Part shown: piece after piece, positions 30,079-39,765 of the stretch
Layout of the letters: every line of letters starts with the position of its first letter
How positions within the stretch are numbered: the first letter of the stretch is position 1
NCBI GenBank assembly: GCA_023262255.1
Contig: JALRBT010000003.1
Span: 1 to 52,716, forward strand
Direction: 5' to 3'
Origin: Ilumatobacteraceae bacterium
GTDB lineage: Bacteria > Actinomycetota > Acidimicrobiia > Acidimicrobiales > Ilumatobacteraceae
DNA: 52,716 bases
Made by a program: the position numbers and the translations under genes
Notes under the pieces: model-generated
Database searches by the model: none
What the model was told of the DNA's origin: nothing
What the model saw: only the letters and a program-made list of their open reading frames with translations

Positions 30079-30315
30079 ATGGACCTGCGCATCGGAGTCA
30101 CCCACTCGTCACGAGACATCAGTTTGGAGATCGAGAACGACGAACCGTCGCGGGTCGCCGCACGAAAGAGCGTGGAGGAGGCACTCGCCGGGAAGGTGGA
30201 GGTGCTCTGGCTGAAGGACAAGCGCGGACGGGAGGTCGCCGTGCCGTCGGAGAAGATTGCCTTCGTCGAGTTCGGTGCCCCAGACGGGGAGCGTCGACTG
30301 GGGTTCGGAGCCTGA
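30079..30315 (+). CDS. DUF3107 family protein
   Basis: 78 aa 'MDLRIGVTHSSRDISLEIENDEPSRVAARKSVEEALAG...VPSEKIAFVEFGAPDGERRLGFGA'. Confidence 0.85.
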   Translation: MDLRIGVTHSSRDISLEIENDEPSRVAARKSVEEALAGKVEVLWLKDKRGREVAVPSEKIAFVEFGAPDGERRLGFGA

Positions 30316-31232
30316 CGCTTCGAGCGTTACTTACTCGACGACTCGTCTTCGTAACGGGAAAGGGTGGCGTCGGCAAATCCGCCGTGGCCGCGGCATTGGC
30401 GAGGCTTGCGGCCGGCGAAGGCAAGCGGGTGCTGGCTTGCGAAATGGACGACAAGGGCTCGCTCGCTGCGTACCTCGGGCGCAACGACCTGACGTTCTCA
30501 CCCGTGGAAGTGTCACCGAACCTGTATGCGATGGCAATGAACACGGAGGATTCTCTGCGCGAGTACATCCGACTGTTCTTGCGGGTTCCCGTGATCGGCA
30601 GCCTCACACCACTCGCCCGCATCTTCGATTTCGTGGCGAACGCGGCACCGGCCGTGAAGGAAATCCTGACGGTTGGCAAGCTGTGCTACGAGGTTCGTGA
30701 ACGGCACTACGACATCGTCATCGTGGACTCCGAAGCGAGCGGTCACTTCGTCGCCCAGGTGTCGGCACCGGATGCACTCGCCACCTTGGTTCGAATCGGC
30801 ATCGTCGCCGACCAGACCAAATGGATGAGCAACTTGCTGCACGACCCAGAGGTTTCCACGGTGCTCGCGGTGGTGACACCGGAGGAAATGCCCGTCGTCG
30901 AGACGATCGAATTACGGGATCGATTGGCGACGGCAACGCCAATCGATTTCGCCGGTGTGCTGGTGAATCGCATGCCCGCGGCACTCGTCGATGCCGAACT
31001 TCTGGCGACCGTGGCACCGACGAGCGGACATCTGGCCACCTCCGTGCAGGTCGGTGAGTGGCTGACCGAACGTCGGTCGAATGCCGAACTCCACGCGCGG
31101 CGACTCGCCGATGCCCTCGAACTGGGCAACGTGGAGACCATCGCCGAAGCCCCGGCCGGGACACCCTCGCCGGAACGGATCACCGACCATTTGGTGGGTG
31201 AGATGCGCCGAATCCTGGACGAGCACGCATGA
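30312..31232 (+). CDS. ArsA/Get3-like ATPase, first of a pair
   Basis: The open frame upstream of the ORF-track start encodes RLVFVTGKGGVGKSAVAAALARL, so the P-loop needs a start near CTG 30312 (CTGA overlap with DUF3107 stop). Confidence 0.82.
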   Translation: MTLRALLTRRLVFVTGKGGVGKSAVAAALARLAAGEGKRVLACEMDDKGSLAAYLGRNDLTFSPVEVSPNLYAMAMNTEDSLREYIRLFLRVPVIGSLTPLARIFDFVANAAPAVKEILTVGKLCYEVRERHYDIVIVDSEASGHFVAQVSAPDALATLVRIGIVADQTKWMSNLLHDPEVSTVLAVVTPEEMPVVETIELRDRLATATPIDFAGVLVNRMPAALVDAELLATVAPTSGHLATSVQVGEWLTERRSNAELHARRLADALELGNVETIAEAPAGTPSPERITDHLVGEMRRILDEHA

Positions 31233-32386
31233 TCGTCGCACCCGGCGGTACGAACGAAACCATCGAGCAGTTCGCTCCACTCGATCCGGAACTCTTCGAC
31301 ATGCTTGCGAAATCGAGAATGATCATCATCTGCGGGCCGGGTGGTGTCGGGAAGACCACGTCTGCCGCCGCGTTGGGGGTGGTGGCCGCCCGCCATTTTT
31401 CCAAGCGGGTGTTGGTGCTGACGGTGGATCCGGCGCGTCGGCTGGCGACTGCCCTCGGTCTCGGGACCATCGGTAACGCCGAAGTGCCGGTGGAACTCGC
31501 GGGCGCCAAGGGAAGTCTCGACATCGCGATGATCGACACCAAAGCCAGTTGGGACGACATGGTGCGTCGACACGCGCCGGACGGTGTGACCCGTGATCGA
31601 GTGTTGAGCAACGATCTGTACAAGACGTTGACGTCGCGGTTCGTGCACAGTCACGACTACGTGGTTACCGAGCGCCTGTACGACGCGCGCGAAAGCGGCG
31701 TCTACGACCTCGTCGTGGTGGACACGCCGCCGTCGCGAAGTGCGCTCTCGGTGCTGGATGCACCGCGACGCATGGAACAATTCTTCTCCAGCCGACTTCT
31801 CAAATTGTTGACCGCACCCACCCAGTCGCGACTGTTGTCGCTGGCGTCGCGACCATTCTTCATCGTTGCCGACCGAATCCTCGGCGCGGCATTCCTGTCG
31901 GACATCGCAGAGTTCTTCACGTTGTTTCGCACGATGGAGGGACCATTCGTGTCGCGGGCACGCCGGGTCGGGGCACTGTTGTCGGACCCTGCCACGTCGT
32001 ACGTCGTCGTCACCAGCCCCGAGCCGGTGGCCATGCAGGAAGCCGGCTATCTCGTGGAGGAGTTGCGTCAAAGGGGTCATCGTCTCGACGCGGTGGTCAC
32101 CAACCGACTCGTGCCGAGCCACCTCGCCACCGGGGCGGCCGAACGCGCCGAAGCGCTCATGGAGGGCAACCCGTCGCGCGATGCCAGCGATACGCCGCTC
32201 ACGACCGCCACGCGTCGAGCGTTGGCAGCCGCCGAACGCGAGATCGCAAACATCGCCAACCAGCACGCGGCCGCCCTGGCGGAGATTCGGCGGTGGGGTG
32301 CCCGGGTGTTCATGAGTGAGTCGCGCGGGGGTGACATCACTGACGTGACGTCGTTGCTCGCCCTCGGCGAGGCGCTGCGCACCTAA
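31229..32386 (+). CDS. ArsA/Get3-like ATPase, second of a pair
   Basis: 'IIICGPGGVGKTTSAAALGVVAAR', 'LTVDPARRLATALGL', 'VVVDTPPSRSALSVLDAPRRM'. ATGA overlap. Confidence 0.92.
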   Translation: MIVAPGGTNETIEQFAPLDPELFDMLAKSRMIIICGPGGVGKTTSAAALGVVAARHFSKRVLVLTVDPARRLATALGLGTIGNAEVPVELAGAKGSLDIAMIDTKASWDDMVRRHAPDGVTRDRVLSNDLYKTLTSRFVHSHDYVVTERLYDARESGVYDLVVVDTPPSRSALSVLDAPRRMEQFFSSRLLKLLTAPTQSRLLSLASRPFFIVADRILGAAFLSDIAEFFTLFRTMEGPFVSRARRVGALLSDPATSYVVVTSPEPVAMQEAGYLVEELRQRGHRLDAVVTNRLVPSHLATGAAERAEALMEGNPSRDASDTPLTTATRRALAAAEREIANIANQHAAALAEIRRWGARVFMSESRGGDITDVTSLLALGEALRT

Positions 32387-32414
32387 CCGCGAGCAGCAAG
32401 AATGGAGGTCGACC

Positions 32415-33926
32415 ATGCCGACGCTCCTCGAGCTAGCAAGCGAACACACCGAGTTGTCGGAGGACGATGTCTCGCATCTCGCCGCCCTGATTTCCGAGTG
32501 GGGAATGCTGGCCGACTTTTCCTTCGCCGACCTGTTGTTGTACGTGCCGGTTACGTCCACTGGTGGAGTCAACTGGCTCACCGCGTCGCAGGTGCGTGCA
32601 GCCACCGGCCAGACCTTGTACGAGTCGGATCTCGTCGGCGAGTTCGCCGACGACACCGATCGCCCGTTCATCGCCGCGGCAGCCCAAAGCGGGCAGATTC
32701 AACAGGGTGAGATCACCCTGTCGTACTTGAACGATCCGGTGAATATGACCGCAATTCCCGTCATGCGCGAGGGTCGAGCAATAGCCGTATTGACGCGCGA
32801 AGTGTCGTCGGTGTCCGGTCGTCGCCCCGGACAACTGGAGCGCACGTATCTTTCGATCTTCGATGACTTCGCCAACATGATCGCCACCGGATTGTTCCCG
32901 TTCGAGGGACGGGTTGCCGACTCGAGCGTGGCCCCGCGCGTCGGCGACGGAGTGGTGGTGCTGGACGGCAGTGCGCGGGTGCGTTACGCATCCCCCAACG
33001 CCGTATCGGCCCTCCACCGCATCGGTATTCGAGCCAATGCCGTGGGCCAGAGTTTGGCCGAACTGGGTTTTGCGCACGATGCGGCCCGCGCGTCGTTCGA
33101 GAGACGCGAACCCGTGGTCGAGGAACTCGACCAGGAACACGACGTCACGTTGTTGGTGCGGTCGATCCCGATCCTCAAGCGGGGTGTGCGCGCGACCAAC
33201 GTCGTCGGTGGCGTGGTGCTGATGCGAGACGTCTCCGAACTACGTCGTCGCGACCGGTTGATCCTCACCAAGGACGCCACCATCAAGGAAATCCACCATC
33301 GGGTGAAGAACAATCTTCAAACCATCTCCTCGCTGCTGCGGCTGCAGGGTCGGCGTTTGTCCTCCGACGAGGCAAAGGCTGCCATCGCCGATTCGGTGCG
33401 TCGGATTCGAACCATCGCACTGGTGCATGAAACGTTGTCGCGAGAGCCGGGCGAGGACGTTGCCTTCGTGGAGATCCTCCGACCGCTCATCCAACTGTCA
33501 CAGGAGAGCCTGCAGTCCAGCGACCGACCCGTTCGGTTCGAGGTTCGCGGTGACGCTGGTCGGCTCCCCGCCACGATTGCCACACCGCTGTCGGTGGTGA
33601 TTCTGGAACTTCTGCAGAACGTCGTCGACCACGCGTTCGGCGACAAGCGCCGTGATGGTGTGGTGCGCGTGTTTCTGGCGCGCGATCCCGATGATGACGC
33701 ACTGCACCTGCGTGTCATCGACAACGGTGTCGGTGTCGACGAACGATTCGACATCTCGCAAGCAACCGGACTCGGATTGTCGATCGTGCGAACGCTCGTC
33801 ACCACCGAACTGGGCGGAACCATCTCGATGCGTCCCGCAAGTACGACGGATCTCGTGGACGCTGCGCTCGACGACGGCAGCGGTCAGGCGGGAACCGTGG
33901 TGGACTTGCGAATTCCGACCGACTAG
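32415..33926 (+). CDS. pdtaS: Sensor histidine kinase, PdtaS-like (HisKA_2)
   Basis: 'KEIHHRVKNNLQTISSLLRLQGRRL' H-box, HATPase 'VIDNGVGVDERFDISQATGLGLSIVRTLV', N-terminal GAF/PAS-like domains. Confidence 0.9.
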   Translation: MPTLLELASEHTELSEDDVSHLAALISEWGMLADFSFADLLLYVPVTSTGGVNWLTASQVRAATGQTLYESDLVGEFADDTDRPFIAAAAQSGQIQQGEITLSYLNDPVNMTAIPVMREGRAIAVLTREVSSVSGRRPGQLERTYLSIFDDFANMIATGLFPFEGRVADSSVAPRVGDGVVVLDGSARVRYASPNAVSALHRIGIRANAVGQSLAELGFAHDAARASFERREPVVEELDQEHDVTLLVRSIPILKRGVRATNVVGGVVLMRDVSELRRRDRLILTKDATIKEIHHRVKNNLQTISSLLRLQGRRLSSDEAKAAIADSVRRIRTIALVHETLSREPGEDVAFVEILRPLIQLSQESLQSSDRPVRFEVRGDAGRLPATIATPLSVVILELLQNVVDHAFGDKRRDGVVRVFLARDPDDDALHLRVIDNGVGVDERFDISQATGLGLSIVRTLVTTELGGTISMRPASTTDLVDAALDDGSGQAGTVVDLRIPTD

Positions 33927-34219
33927 GCGATGCTGGCGCGGCGTGCCGCCGCTGCACGACGTCGCATGTCGCGACGCTCTTCCTCGCTGGTGCCACCCCA
34001 CACGCCACAGTCCTGGTTCGTGGCGAGCGCGAAATCGAGACACTCTTTGCGTACCCCGCAGTCCGCGCACACCGCGCGAGCGCGCACGAGCATGCGCATC
34101 GCTTCGCCGGTGTTGCCGATGGGGAAGAACATGTCTGGATCGATTTCTCGACAATTGGCGTTCACTCGCCAGGAGTAGTCGGCGGAACCAAGGGCGAGGC
34201 TTTGAGCGAGGATGGACAT
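33923..34219 (-). CDS. WhiB family Fe-S transcriptional regulator
   Basis: 98 aa, four-Cys cluster (NC...CADC...EC) and 'GVWGGTSEEERR' turn. Confidence 0.96.
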   Translation of the reverse strand: MSILAQSLALGSADYSWRVNANCREIDPDMFFPIGNTGEAMRMLVRARAVCADCGVRKECLDFALATNQDCGVWGGTSEEERRDMRRRAAAARRASIA

Positions 34220-34288
34220 GCGAGCGTCAGGCTAAGTGCCCGAACGGCGGAACGCAAGGGGTGACTTCGCTACCCTGACGCCACGAAC

Positions 34289-34993
34289 ATGCGCACAACC
34301 ACCCAGGTAATGGCCCATCGAGGTGCATCCAAGGCCGCTCCAGCCAACACCATTGAAGCCTTCGCTCTCGCCAGACGAATAGGGGCCCATGCGGTGGAAC
34401 TCGACGTCCGCCAGTGTGCCTCGGGCGAGTTGGTGGTCCATCACGACCCCGTCCTCACCGACGGTCGCATCATCGCGCACTTGGGCAAACATCAGTTGCC
34501 CGACGCCATCCCCACCCTCGACGAGGCGCTCGATGCGTGTGGCGAGATGTGGGTGAACGTGGAGATCAAGAATCATCGCATCGAACCCGACTTCGATGGC
34601 CGCGACGAACGAACCATGGCCGTCTTGGACGTACTACGCCGACGGGTGGGACGACACGGTGACACACAGCGCTATCTCGTGTCGTGTTTTCGAAGAAGGA
34701 CGGTGGACCGCGTGCACCAGGTGTGGCCCGAACTTCCCACCGCTTGGCTCACCGTGAAGATCGGCAACCATCGGGAGCTCGCTCGCGACCTCGCGTCGTT
34801 CGGACATGCCGCGGTGCACCCCGAAGTTTCGGGTGTTACTCGGGAGATGATCGAGACCTTCCACGCCCACGGAGTACGGGTGAACACCTGGACCTGCGAC
34901 GACCCGATTCGAATGAGCAACCTTATCGAGTGGGGCATCGACGGCATTTGCACGAACCTGCCGGACGTGGCGCTCGAACTCCTCGGTAGGTAA
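34289..34993 (+). CDS. Glycerophosphodiester phosphodiesterase
   Basis: 'MAHRGASKAAPANTIEAFALARRIGAHAVELDVRQCASGELVVHHDP' GDPD signature. Confidence 0.95.
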   Translation: MRTTTQVMAHRGASKAAPANTIEAFALARRIGAHAVELDVRQCASGELVVHHDPVLTDGRIIAHLGKHQLPDAIPTLDEALDACGEMWVNVEIKNHRIEPDFDGRDERTMAVLDVLRRRVGRHGDTQRYLVSCFRRRTVDRVHQVWPELPTAWLTVKIGNHRELARDLASFGHAAVHPEVSGVTREMIETFHAHGVRVNTWTCDDPIRMSNLIEWGIDGICTNLPDVALELLGR

Positions 34994-35045
34994 CGGCCCG
35001 GCGCTCGCACGAGTGCCAACCCGACCACCACATCGGGTGGCGCGT

Positions 35046-35969
35046 CTAGTACTCCACCAACATCGGCTTGATGAGTCGTAACGCCTCGGCATGGTGTCGA
35101 ACGGTCAGGGTGGTGGTTTCGTCGATGTAATCACCATCGAGTTGATATCCGAACGGCGCCGGAAAATCAAAGACCACCCGTTCCACGTCCTCGATCACCT
35201 CGATTCCACGGCGAGCCGCGATGCCGCCATTTCGTAGGGCTCCCCACATCGTGGACAGCATCAGCGGAGTGGTGAGTCGCCGAAACGTGACCGCAACCAG
35301 TCGCTTCTCGAGCGAGGCGGCGCGCGAGAGTTCGATCGCACGCTTCCCTACGTAGGTGTAGGGGTTGGTGTTGAGCACGATGGCGAAGAAGCCGTTCGGA
35401 ATCTTTCGGCCATCGATCTCCACCGTGAAGTGCGGAAACCTCCGGTCGTAGTCGACGAACCAGGTCTTCAACGCCGCGAAGGCGAACAACGGTTGTCCAA
35501 CGAGACGCTTGAAACTGAATGTGCGTTCCACACGTCGAACGACCTCGGCGTCGTAGCCGACACCGGCATGGAAGGTGAAGTACCTGCCATTGGCTTCACC
35601 CAGTCCAATCGGTGCAACGAGGCCACCATCGAGTCCGGCGGTAAGTTGCGTCACCGCCGTCAGCGGGTCGTTCGCCATGCCGAGGGATCGCGCGAACACG
35701 TTGGTGGATCCTCCGGGTAGCACTCCGAGCGCAGTCGAACTCCCCGAGAGTCCCGTGGCCACCTCGTTGAGGGTGCCGTCACCCCCGAAGGCCACCACCG
35801 CGTCGAGACCCCGCGTGACGGCGTCGGCCGCGAAGCGCGTGGCATGGCCACGCTCACTGGTTTCGACCACCTGCACGTCGTGATGACGGGCCAGATACTG
35901 GTGGACCTGAACGGTGTTGCGTGGGGTCACCGACGTGGCAAAGGAGTTCACCACCAGCAGGATTCGCAC
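35046..35969 (-). CDS. Diacylglycerol kinase family lipid kinase
   Basis: 'VVAFGGDGTLNEVATGLSGSSTALGVLPGGSTNVFARSLGM' DAGK catalytic motif. GTG start at 35969. Confidence 0.92.
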   Translation of the reverse strand: MRILLVVNSFATSVTPRNTVQVHQYLARHHDVQVVETSERGHATRFAADAVTRGLDAVVAFGGDGTLNEVATGLSGSSTALGVLPGGSTNVFARSLGMANDPLTAVTQLTAGLDGGLVAPIGLGEANGRYFTFHAGVGYDAEVVRRVERTFSFKRLVGQPLFAFAALKTWFVDYDRRFPHFTVEIDGRKIPNGFFAIVLNTNPYTYVGKRAIELSRAASLEKRLVAVTFRRLTTPLMLSTMWGALRNGGIAARRGIEVIEDVERVVFDFPAPFGYQLDGDYIDETTTLTVRHHAEALRLIKPMLVEY

Positions 35970-36106
35970 GCAAAAACACGGTATCTGGGTCCGGATTGCT
36001 CCTCGACACACGAGGGAACTCGCCGGTGCGACGAGGACGCAGGTCACACCACCCGTCATGACGACTTCCGCGACCGATTCTGCGTTCAGGTGACCGAGCG
36101 GTAACA

Positions 36107-36892
36107 ATGAAGGTCATGAAAATCGTCGTCTGTGTGAAGCAAATACCCGATCCCGCCACGCCCGGATCACTCGACTCGTCCACCAATGCACTGAAGCGTG
36201 ACGGCAAACTCATCCTCGACGACTCCGACGCTTACGGCGTGGAGATGGCCTTGCAACTCGCCACGGCAGCCGGTGGCGGCGAAGTGAGCATCGTTTCCAT
36301 GGCGCCGAACAACGAAACCTCGGGCATGCGGACCGCGTTGGCGATGGGTGCCGTGCGTGGAGTTCTCGTCTCGGATCCCGCACTTGGAGGTTCCGACGCA
36401 CTCACCACCGCCAAGGTCCTCGCCGCGGCGATCAACAAGGTCGGCATGCCCGACTTGGTCATCGCAGCAACGGAGAGCACCGACGGATACACGGGCACGG
36501 TGCCGGAACAGATCGCCGAAGTGCTCGGACTTCCATCGGTGACCTTCGCCAAGAAGGTGAAGGTCGAGGGTGGCACGTTGAAGATCGATCGTCAAACCGA
36601 GGCGGGTTACGACGAGGTGGAATGTCCACTGCCTGCGCTGGTCAGCGTGACTGCAGGTGTGGTCGAACCTCGGTACCCGAGCTTCAAGGGAATCATGGAC
36701 GCCAAGAAGAAGGAAATCGTCACGGTGACCGCCGCCGATCTCGGTGTGACACCGGTTGGTTGGTCGGGAGCCGGTCAGAAGGTGTCGTCGGTGACCCAAG
36801 CAGAGGCACGCAAGGCGGGCCAGGTCATCGAGGATGACGGCGAGGCATTCAACAAAATCGTTGCGTTTCTCGAAACGCTCAAGGTCATCTGA
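36107..36892 (+). CDS. etfB: Electron transfer flavoprotein beta subunit
   Basis: 'MKIVVCVKQIPDPATPGSLD...' and 'VECPLPALVSVTAGVVEPRYPSFKGIMDAKKKEI'. Confidence 0.96.
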   Translation: MKVMKIVVCVKQIPDPATPGSLDSSTNALKRDGKLILDDSDAYGVEMALQLATAAGGGEVSIVSMAPNNETSGMRTALAMGAVRGVLVSDPALGGSDALTTAKVLAAAINKVGMPDLVIAATESTDGYTGTVPEQIAEVLGLPSVTFAKKVKVEGGTLKIDRQTEAGYDEVECPLPALVSVTAGVVEPRYPSFKGIMDAKKKEIVTVTAADLGVTPVGWSGAGQKVSSVTQAEARKAGQVIEDDGEAFNKIVAFLETLKVI

Positions 36893-36906
36893 GGAGGACG
36901 ATCAAC

Positions 36907-37875
36907 ATGGCAGTGAACAACGTTTGGGTGTTTGCGCAAGGCAACAACGGCACCATCACCAGCTTCACCGCGGAATTGCTGACCAAGGCACGCAGTCTTA
37001 CCGACAACGTCTCGGCATTCGTACCCGGAGACGGTTCAGCACTCGCCGATGCGCTCGGAAAGTACGGCGCAAAGAAGGTGTACTCCACGGGTGACCTTGG
37101 GGGTCGACTCGTCGGTGTGGCGGCGTCCAATGCGATGAAGTCGGTGATCGATGGCGGGGACAAGCCTGACCTCATCCTGTTCCCGCAGAATTACGACGGT
37201 CGCGACACCATCGCGCGGTTGTCGGTGAAGCTCGGGGTTACCGTGCTCACCAACAGCATCGACATCGCAATCAACGGCGGCGACGTCGTGGCGACCACGC
37301 CGATCTTCGGCGGCAACGTGCTGTTTGCCACGGCCTTCTCCGGCCCCGGCCCGCACCTGGCATCGTTCCGACCCAAGAGCTTTGCTGCCGAGGAGAGCGG
37401 TGGCGGTGCGGCACAGGTCGTTGCCGTGACGGTGCCGGATGGCGGGGTAACGGCGGCCGCACGGGTCACCGCGGTTCACGTCGAAGAGACCAGTGGTCCC
37501 AAGTTGGACGAAGCCAACATCGTGGTGTCCGGCGGACGAGGACTGGGCGAATCAACCAATTTTGCGATGGTGGAGGAGTTGGCGAAGTTGCTACACGGCG
37601 CACCCGGCGCCTCTCGCGCCATCGTCGACGCGGGTTGGGTGCCGTACTCCTACCAAGTGGGACAAACCGGCAAAGTGGTGAAGCCCAGCGTGTACATCGC
37701 TGCAGGAATCTCCGGCGCCACGCAACACATGGTGGGCATGAAGGGCTCCAAGAACATCATCGCCATCAACAAGGACAAGGAGGCACCCATTTTTGCGGTT
37801 GCCGACTTGGGCATCGTGGGCGACGTGCACAAGGTGCTTCCAAAGTTGATCGAAGCGTTGAAGGCGCGCGGCTAA
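36907..37875 (+). CDS. etfA: Electron transfer flavoprotein alpha subunit
   Basis: C-terminal FAD motif '[48 protein letters not shown]'. Confidence 0.97.
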   Translation: MAVNNVWVFAQGNNGTITSFTAELLTKARSLTDNVSAFVPGDGSALADALGKYGAKKVYSTGDLGGRLVGVAASNAMKSVIDGGDKPDLILFPQNYDGRDTIARLSVKLGVTVLTNSIDIAINGGDVVATTPIFGGNVLFATAFSGPGPHLASFRPKSFAAEESGGGAAQVVAVTVPDGGVTAAARVTAVHVEETSGPKLDEANIVVSGGRGLGESTNFAMVEELAKLLHGAPGASRAIVDAGWVPYSYQVGQTGKVVKPSVYIAAGISGATQHMVGMKGSKNIIAINKDKEAPIFAVADLGIVGDVHKVLPKLIEALKARG

Positions 37876-37897
37876 CCCGGCGACCTGTGGCGCTGGT

Positions 37898-38605
37898 CTA
37901 CACCAGCGGCCAGGGGTAGCGCCGACCGCTCTCATCCACGGGAAACCGTCGGTGTTCCAGCAGCCATCCTGCGCGGTGGGCGAGTGCCTCCACCTCGTCG
38001 CTGTCGAGGAGCGACGCCACCTCCAGTGGCACGGTGTCCGACACGCGTCGCACTGCGTCGAGCAACGGCTCGGGAATCTCCTCTCCACCGAACTCCCAGA
38101 TGACCGTTCGCAGCTTGAAGTCGGCGGAGAAACACAGACCGTGATCGATGCCCCACACGTGGCGTTGTGCATCGATCAACACGTGACCGGATTTTCGATC
38201 GGTGTTGTTCGCCACGATGTCGTAGACGGCGATGTTGCGAAATTGTTGGTGCAACTCCGGCTGATTTTCGAACAGCGTGAAGTAGTGCTGCTCGAAGTCG
38301 GCATCGATCAGCAACTGCAACGATCCTTCGCCCAGGGGTCCATCACGCAGCACGGTGACGGGGACGAAGTCGAATCCCATTGCGACGGCCAGTCGGTACG
38401 CGGCAACCTCACGTCGGTGGAGTCCCGGGGCGAAGTCCCACAGGGGACGCTCACCGCGTAACGGCTTGTAGATGGCCCGACACTCCAGATTGGCGAGCGA
38501 TACTTTCACCAGGAAGGTGGCGTTGCTGCTGTAGGGCATCCGCGTTTCCACTTCGATGTCGCCTTCGGCGAGCAGCCGATGCGGCACTAGTTCATCTTCG
38601 GGCAT
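37898..38605 (-). CDS. SCO1664-family protein (kinase-like fold)
   Basis: 'AIYKPLRGERPLWDFAPGLHRREVAAYRLA', 'AVYDIVANNTDRKSGHVLID...WGIDHGLCF'. Confidence 0.88.
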   Translation of the reverse strand: MPEDELVPHRLLAEGDIEVETRMPYSSNATFLVKVSLANLECRAIYKPLRGERPLWDFAPGLHRREVAAYRLAVAMGFDFVPVTVLRDGPLGEGSLQLLIDADFEQHYFTLFENQPELHQQFRNIAVYDIVANNTDRKSGHVLIDAQRHVWGIDHGLCFSADFKLRTVIWEFGGEEIPEPLLDAVRRVSDTVPLEVASLLDSDEVEALAHRAGWLLEHRRFPVDESGRRYPWPLV

Positions 38606-39087
38606 GCATGTCCGTCACGGTTCATTGGCAGCCCACAGAATGCACACGGTGGACGCCCCGCGCGAACGAGACGATCGGCGAGTTCACAAAACGCAACCGC
38701 TTGGGCGCGAGTAATGCGAACGCGCACGCGACTGGCGTCGAACTCCGGGTCGTCCTCGGGTGAAATCTCCTCGAACTGCAGGATGAGGTGATCGTCGCTA
38801 CGGTCGTATGCGAGACCGACACTGCCCAGCGCAAATGCCGCATCGTCGGGCTCGACGAACGGGGAGTTGCGAAGGGAACCAGGAGATACCGCGGGTGCGT
38901 CCTCCAGGGTTTTTCGGAGGAACACCGCCAAAGCGGAAATCTGCTCCTTCTCGCACTTGATGGTCAGCAGATCACCCGCGTCGCCGATTTGCAGGAAGAA
39001 CGTGCGCGCGCCGGGCAAACCAATCACGCCGGCGGTGAACGCCTCGGTGGACTCGTAGTCACGGTACAAACTCACGCTGGGCACCAC
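38587..39087 (-). CDS. DUF3090 family protein
   Basis: 'AGVIGLPGARTFFLQIGDAGDLLTIKCEKEQISALA' and C-terminal CAFCGLPM. GTG start is likely; the ORF track extends to 39123. Confidence 0.86.
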   Translation of the reverse strand: MVPSVSLYRDYESTEAFTAGVIGLPGARTFFLQIGDAGDLLTIKCEKEQISALAVFLRKTLEDAPAVSPGSLRNSPFVEPDDAAFALGSVGLAYDRSDDHLILQFEEISPEDDPEFDASRVRVRITRAQAVAFCELADRLVRAGRPPCAFCGLPMNRDGHACPKMN

Positions 39088-39091
39088 ACGT

Positions 39092-39724
39092 TCATGATGG
39101 ACGAAGTTCGCGCAGCGAACCACCCGTGGAATTGACGGTGAGCACGATCGGGGTCGTGTCGGTGTAGAGAATCGCCGTCACCGAACACGTGGAAATGACG
39201 ATGCGTTGGAACAGGTCGAGGGGCGTTCCCATGGCGTGGGCGACCGCCGCCTTGATGGGATCCGCGTGCGACACGCAGACGATCGTCTTGCCGGCGTGTC
39301 GCCGACGAAGCAGGTCGAGCGCCCCAACCATCCGTGATTGCATCTCCATGAAACTTTCGCCGTCGGGAAAACGAAACCCACTGGGAGCGCGTTGCACGGC
39401 GGTCCACTCAGGTTTGCGATAGAGACGGCGCAGCGACTGGCCGGTCCAATCGCCGAAGTTGCACTCGAGCAGGCCTCGCTCGATACGCACGGGGACGCGT
39501 AGCGCACGACTGATGGGTGCCGCTGTTTCCCGTGCTCGTTCGAGTGGCGACGAATAGATCGCGGCCACCTTGCCGAGTTCGGCGATACGTTCGGCCGCGT
39601 GTGCCGCTTGCTCCTTGCCACGCTCGGCCAGGTGCAACCCCCGGGCTCGACCCGGCAGAACCTTCCCCGTGGTGGGTGTGGTGCCGTGTCGCACCAGAAG
39701 AACGAGCGTCGGCTTGCCAGACAT
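39092..39724 (-). CDS. MSMEG_4193-type histidine phosphatase (phosphoglycerate mutase-like)
   Basis: 'LVLLVRHGTTPTTGKVLPGRARGLHLAERGKEQA', 'IVCVSHADPIKAAVAHAMGTPLDLFQRI'. Confidence 0.92.
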   Translation of the reverse strand: MSGKPTLVLLVRHGTTPTTGKVLPGRARGLHLAERGKEQAAHAAERIAELGKVAAIYSSPLERARETAAPISRALRVPVRIERGLLECNFGDWTGQSLRRLYRKPEWTAVQRAPSGFRFPDGESFMEMQSRMVGALDLLRRRHAGKTIVCVSHADPIKAAVAHAMGTPLDLFQRIVISTCSVTAILYTDTTPIVLTVNSTGGSLRELRPS

Positions 39725-39765
39725 GCGTGCTCAACCTATCCCCACATCTCGTAGCGTCACGGTTG

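Noticed and set aside
30743-32671. 642-aa minus-strand ORF antisense to the ArsA-like pair
   Set aside because: The plus strand encodes clear ATPase motifs. The antisense ORF is low-complexity Arg/Ser/His-rich, as expected from antisense reading of high-GC codons.
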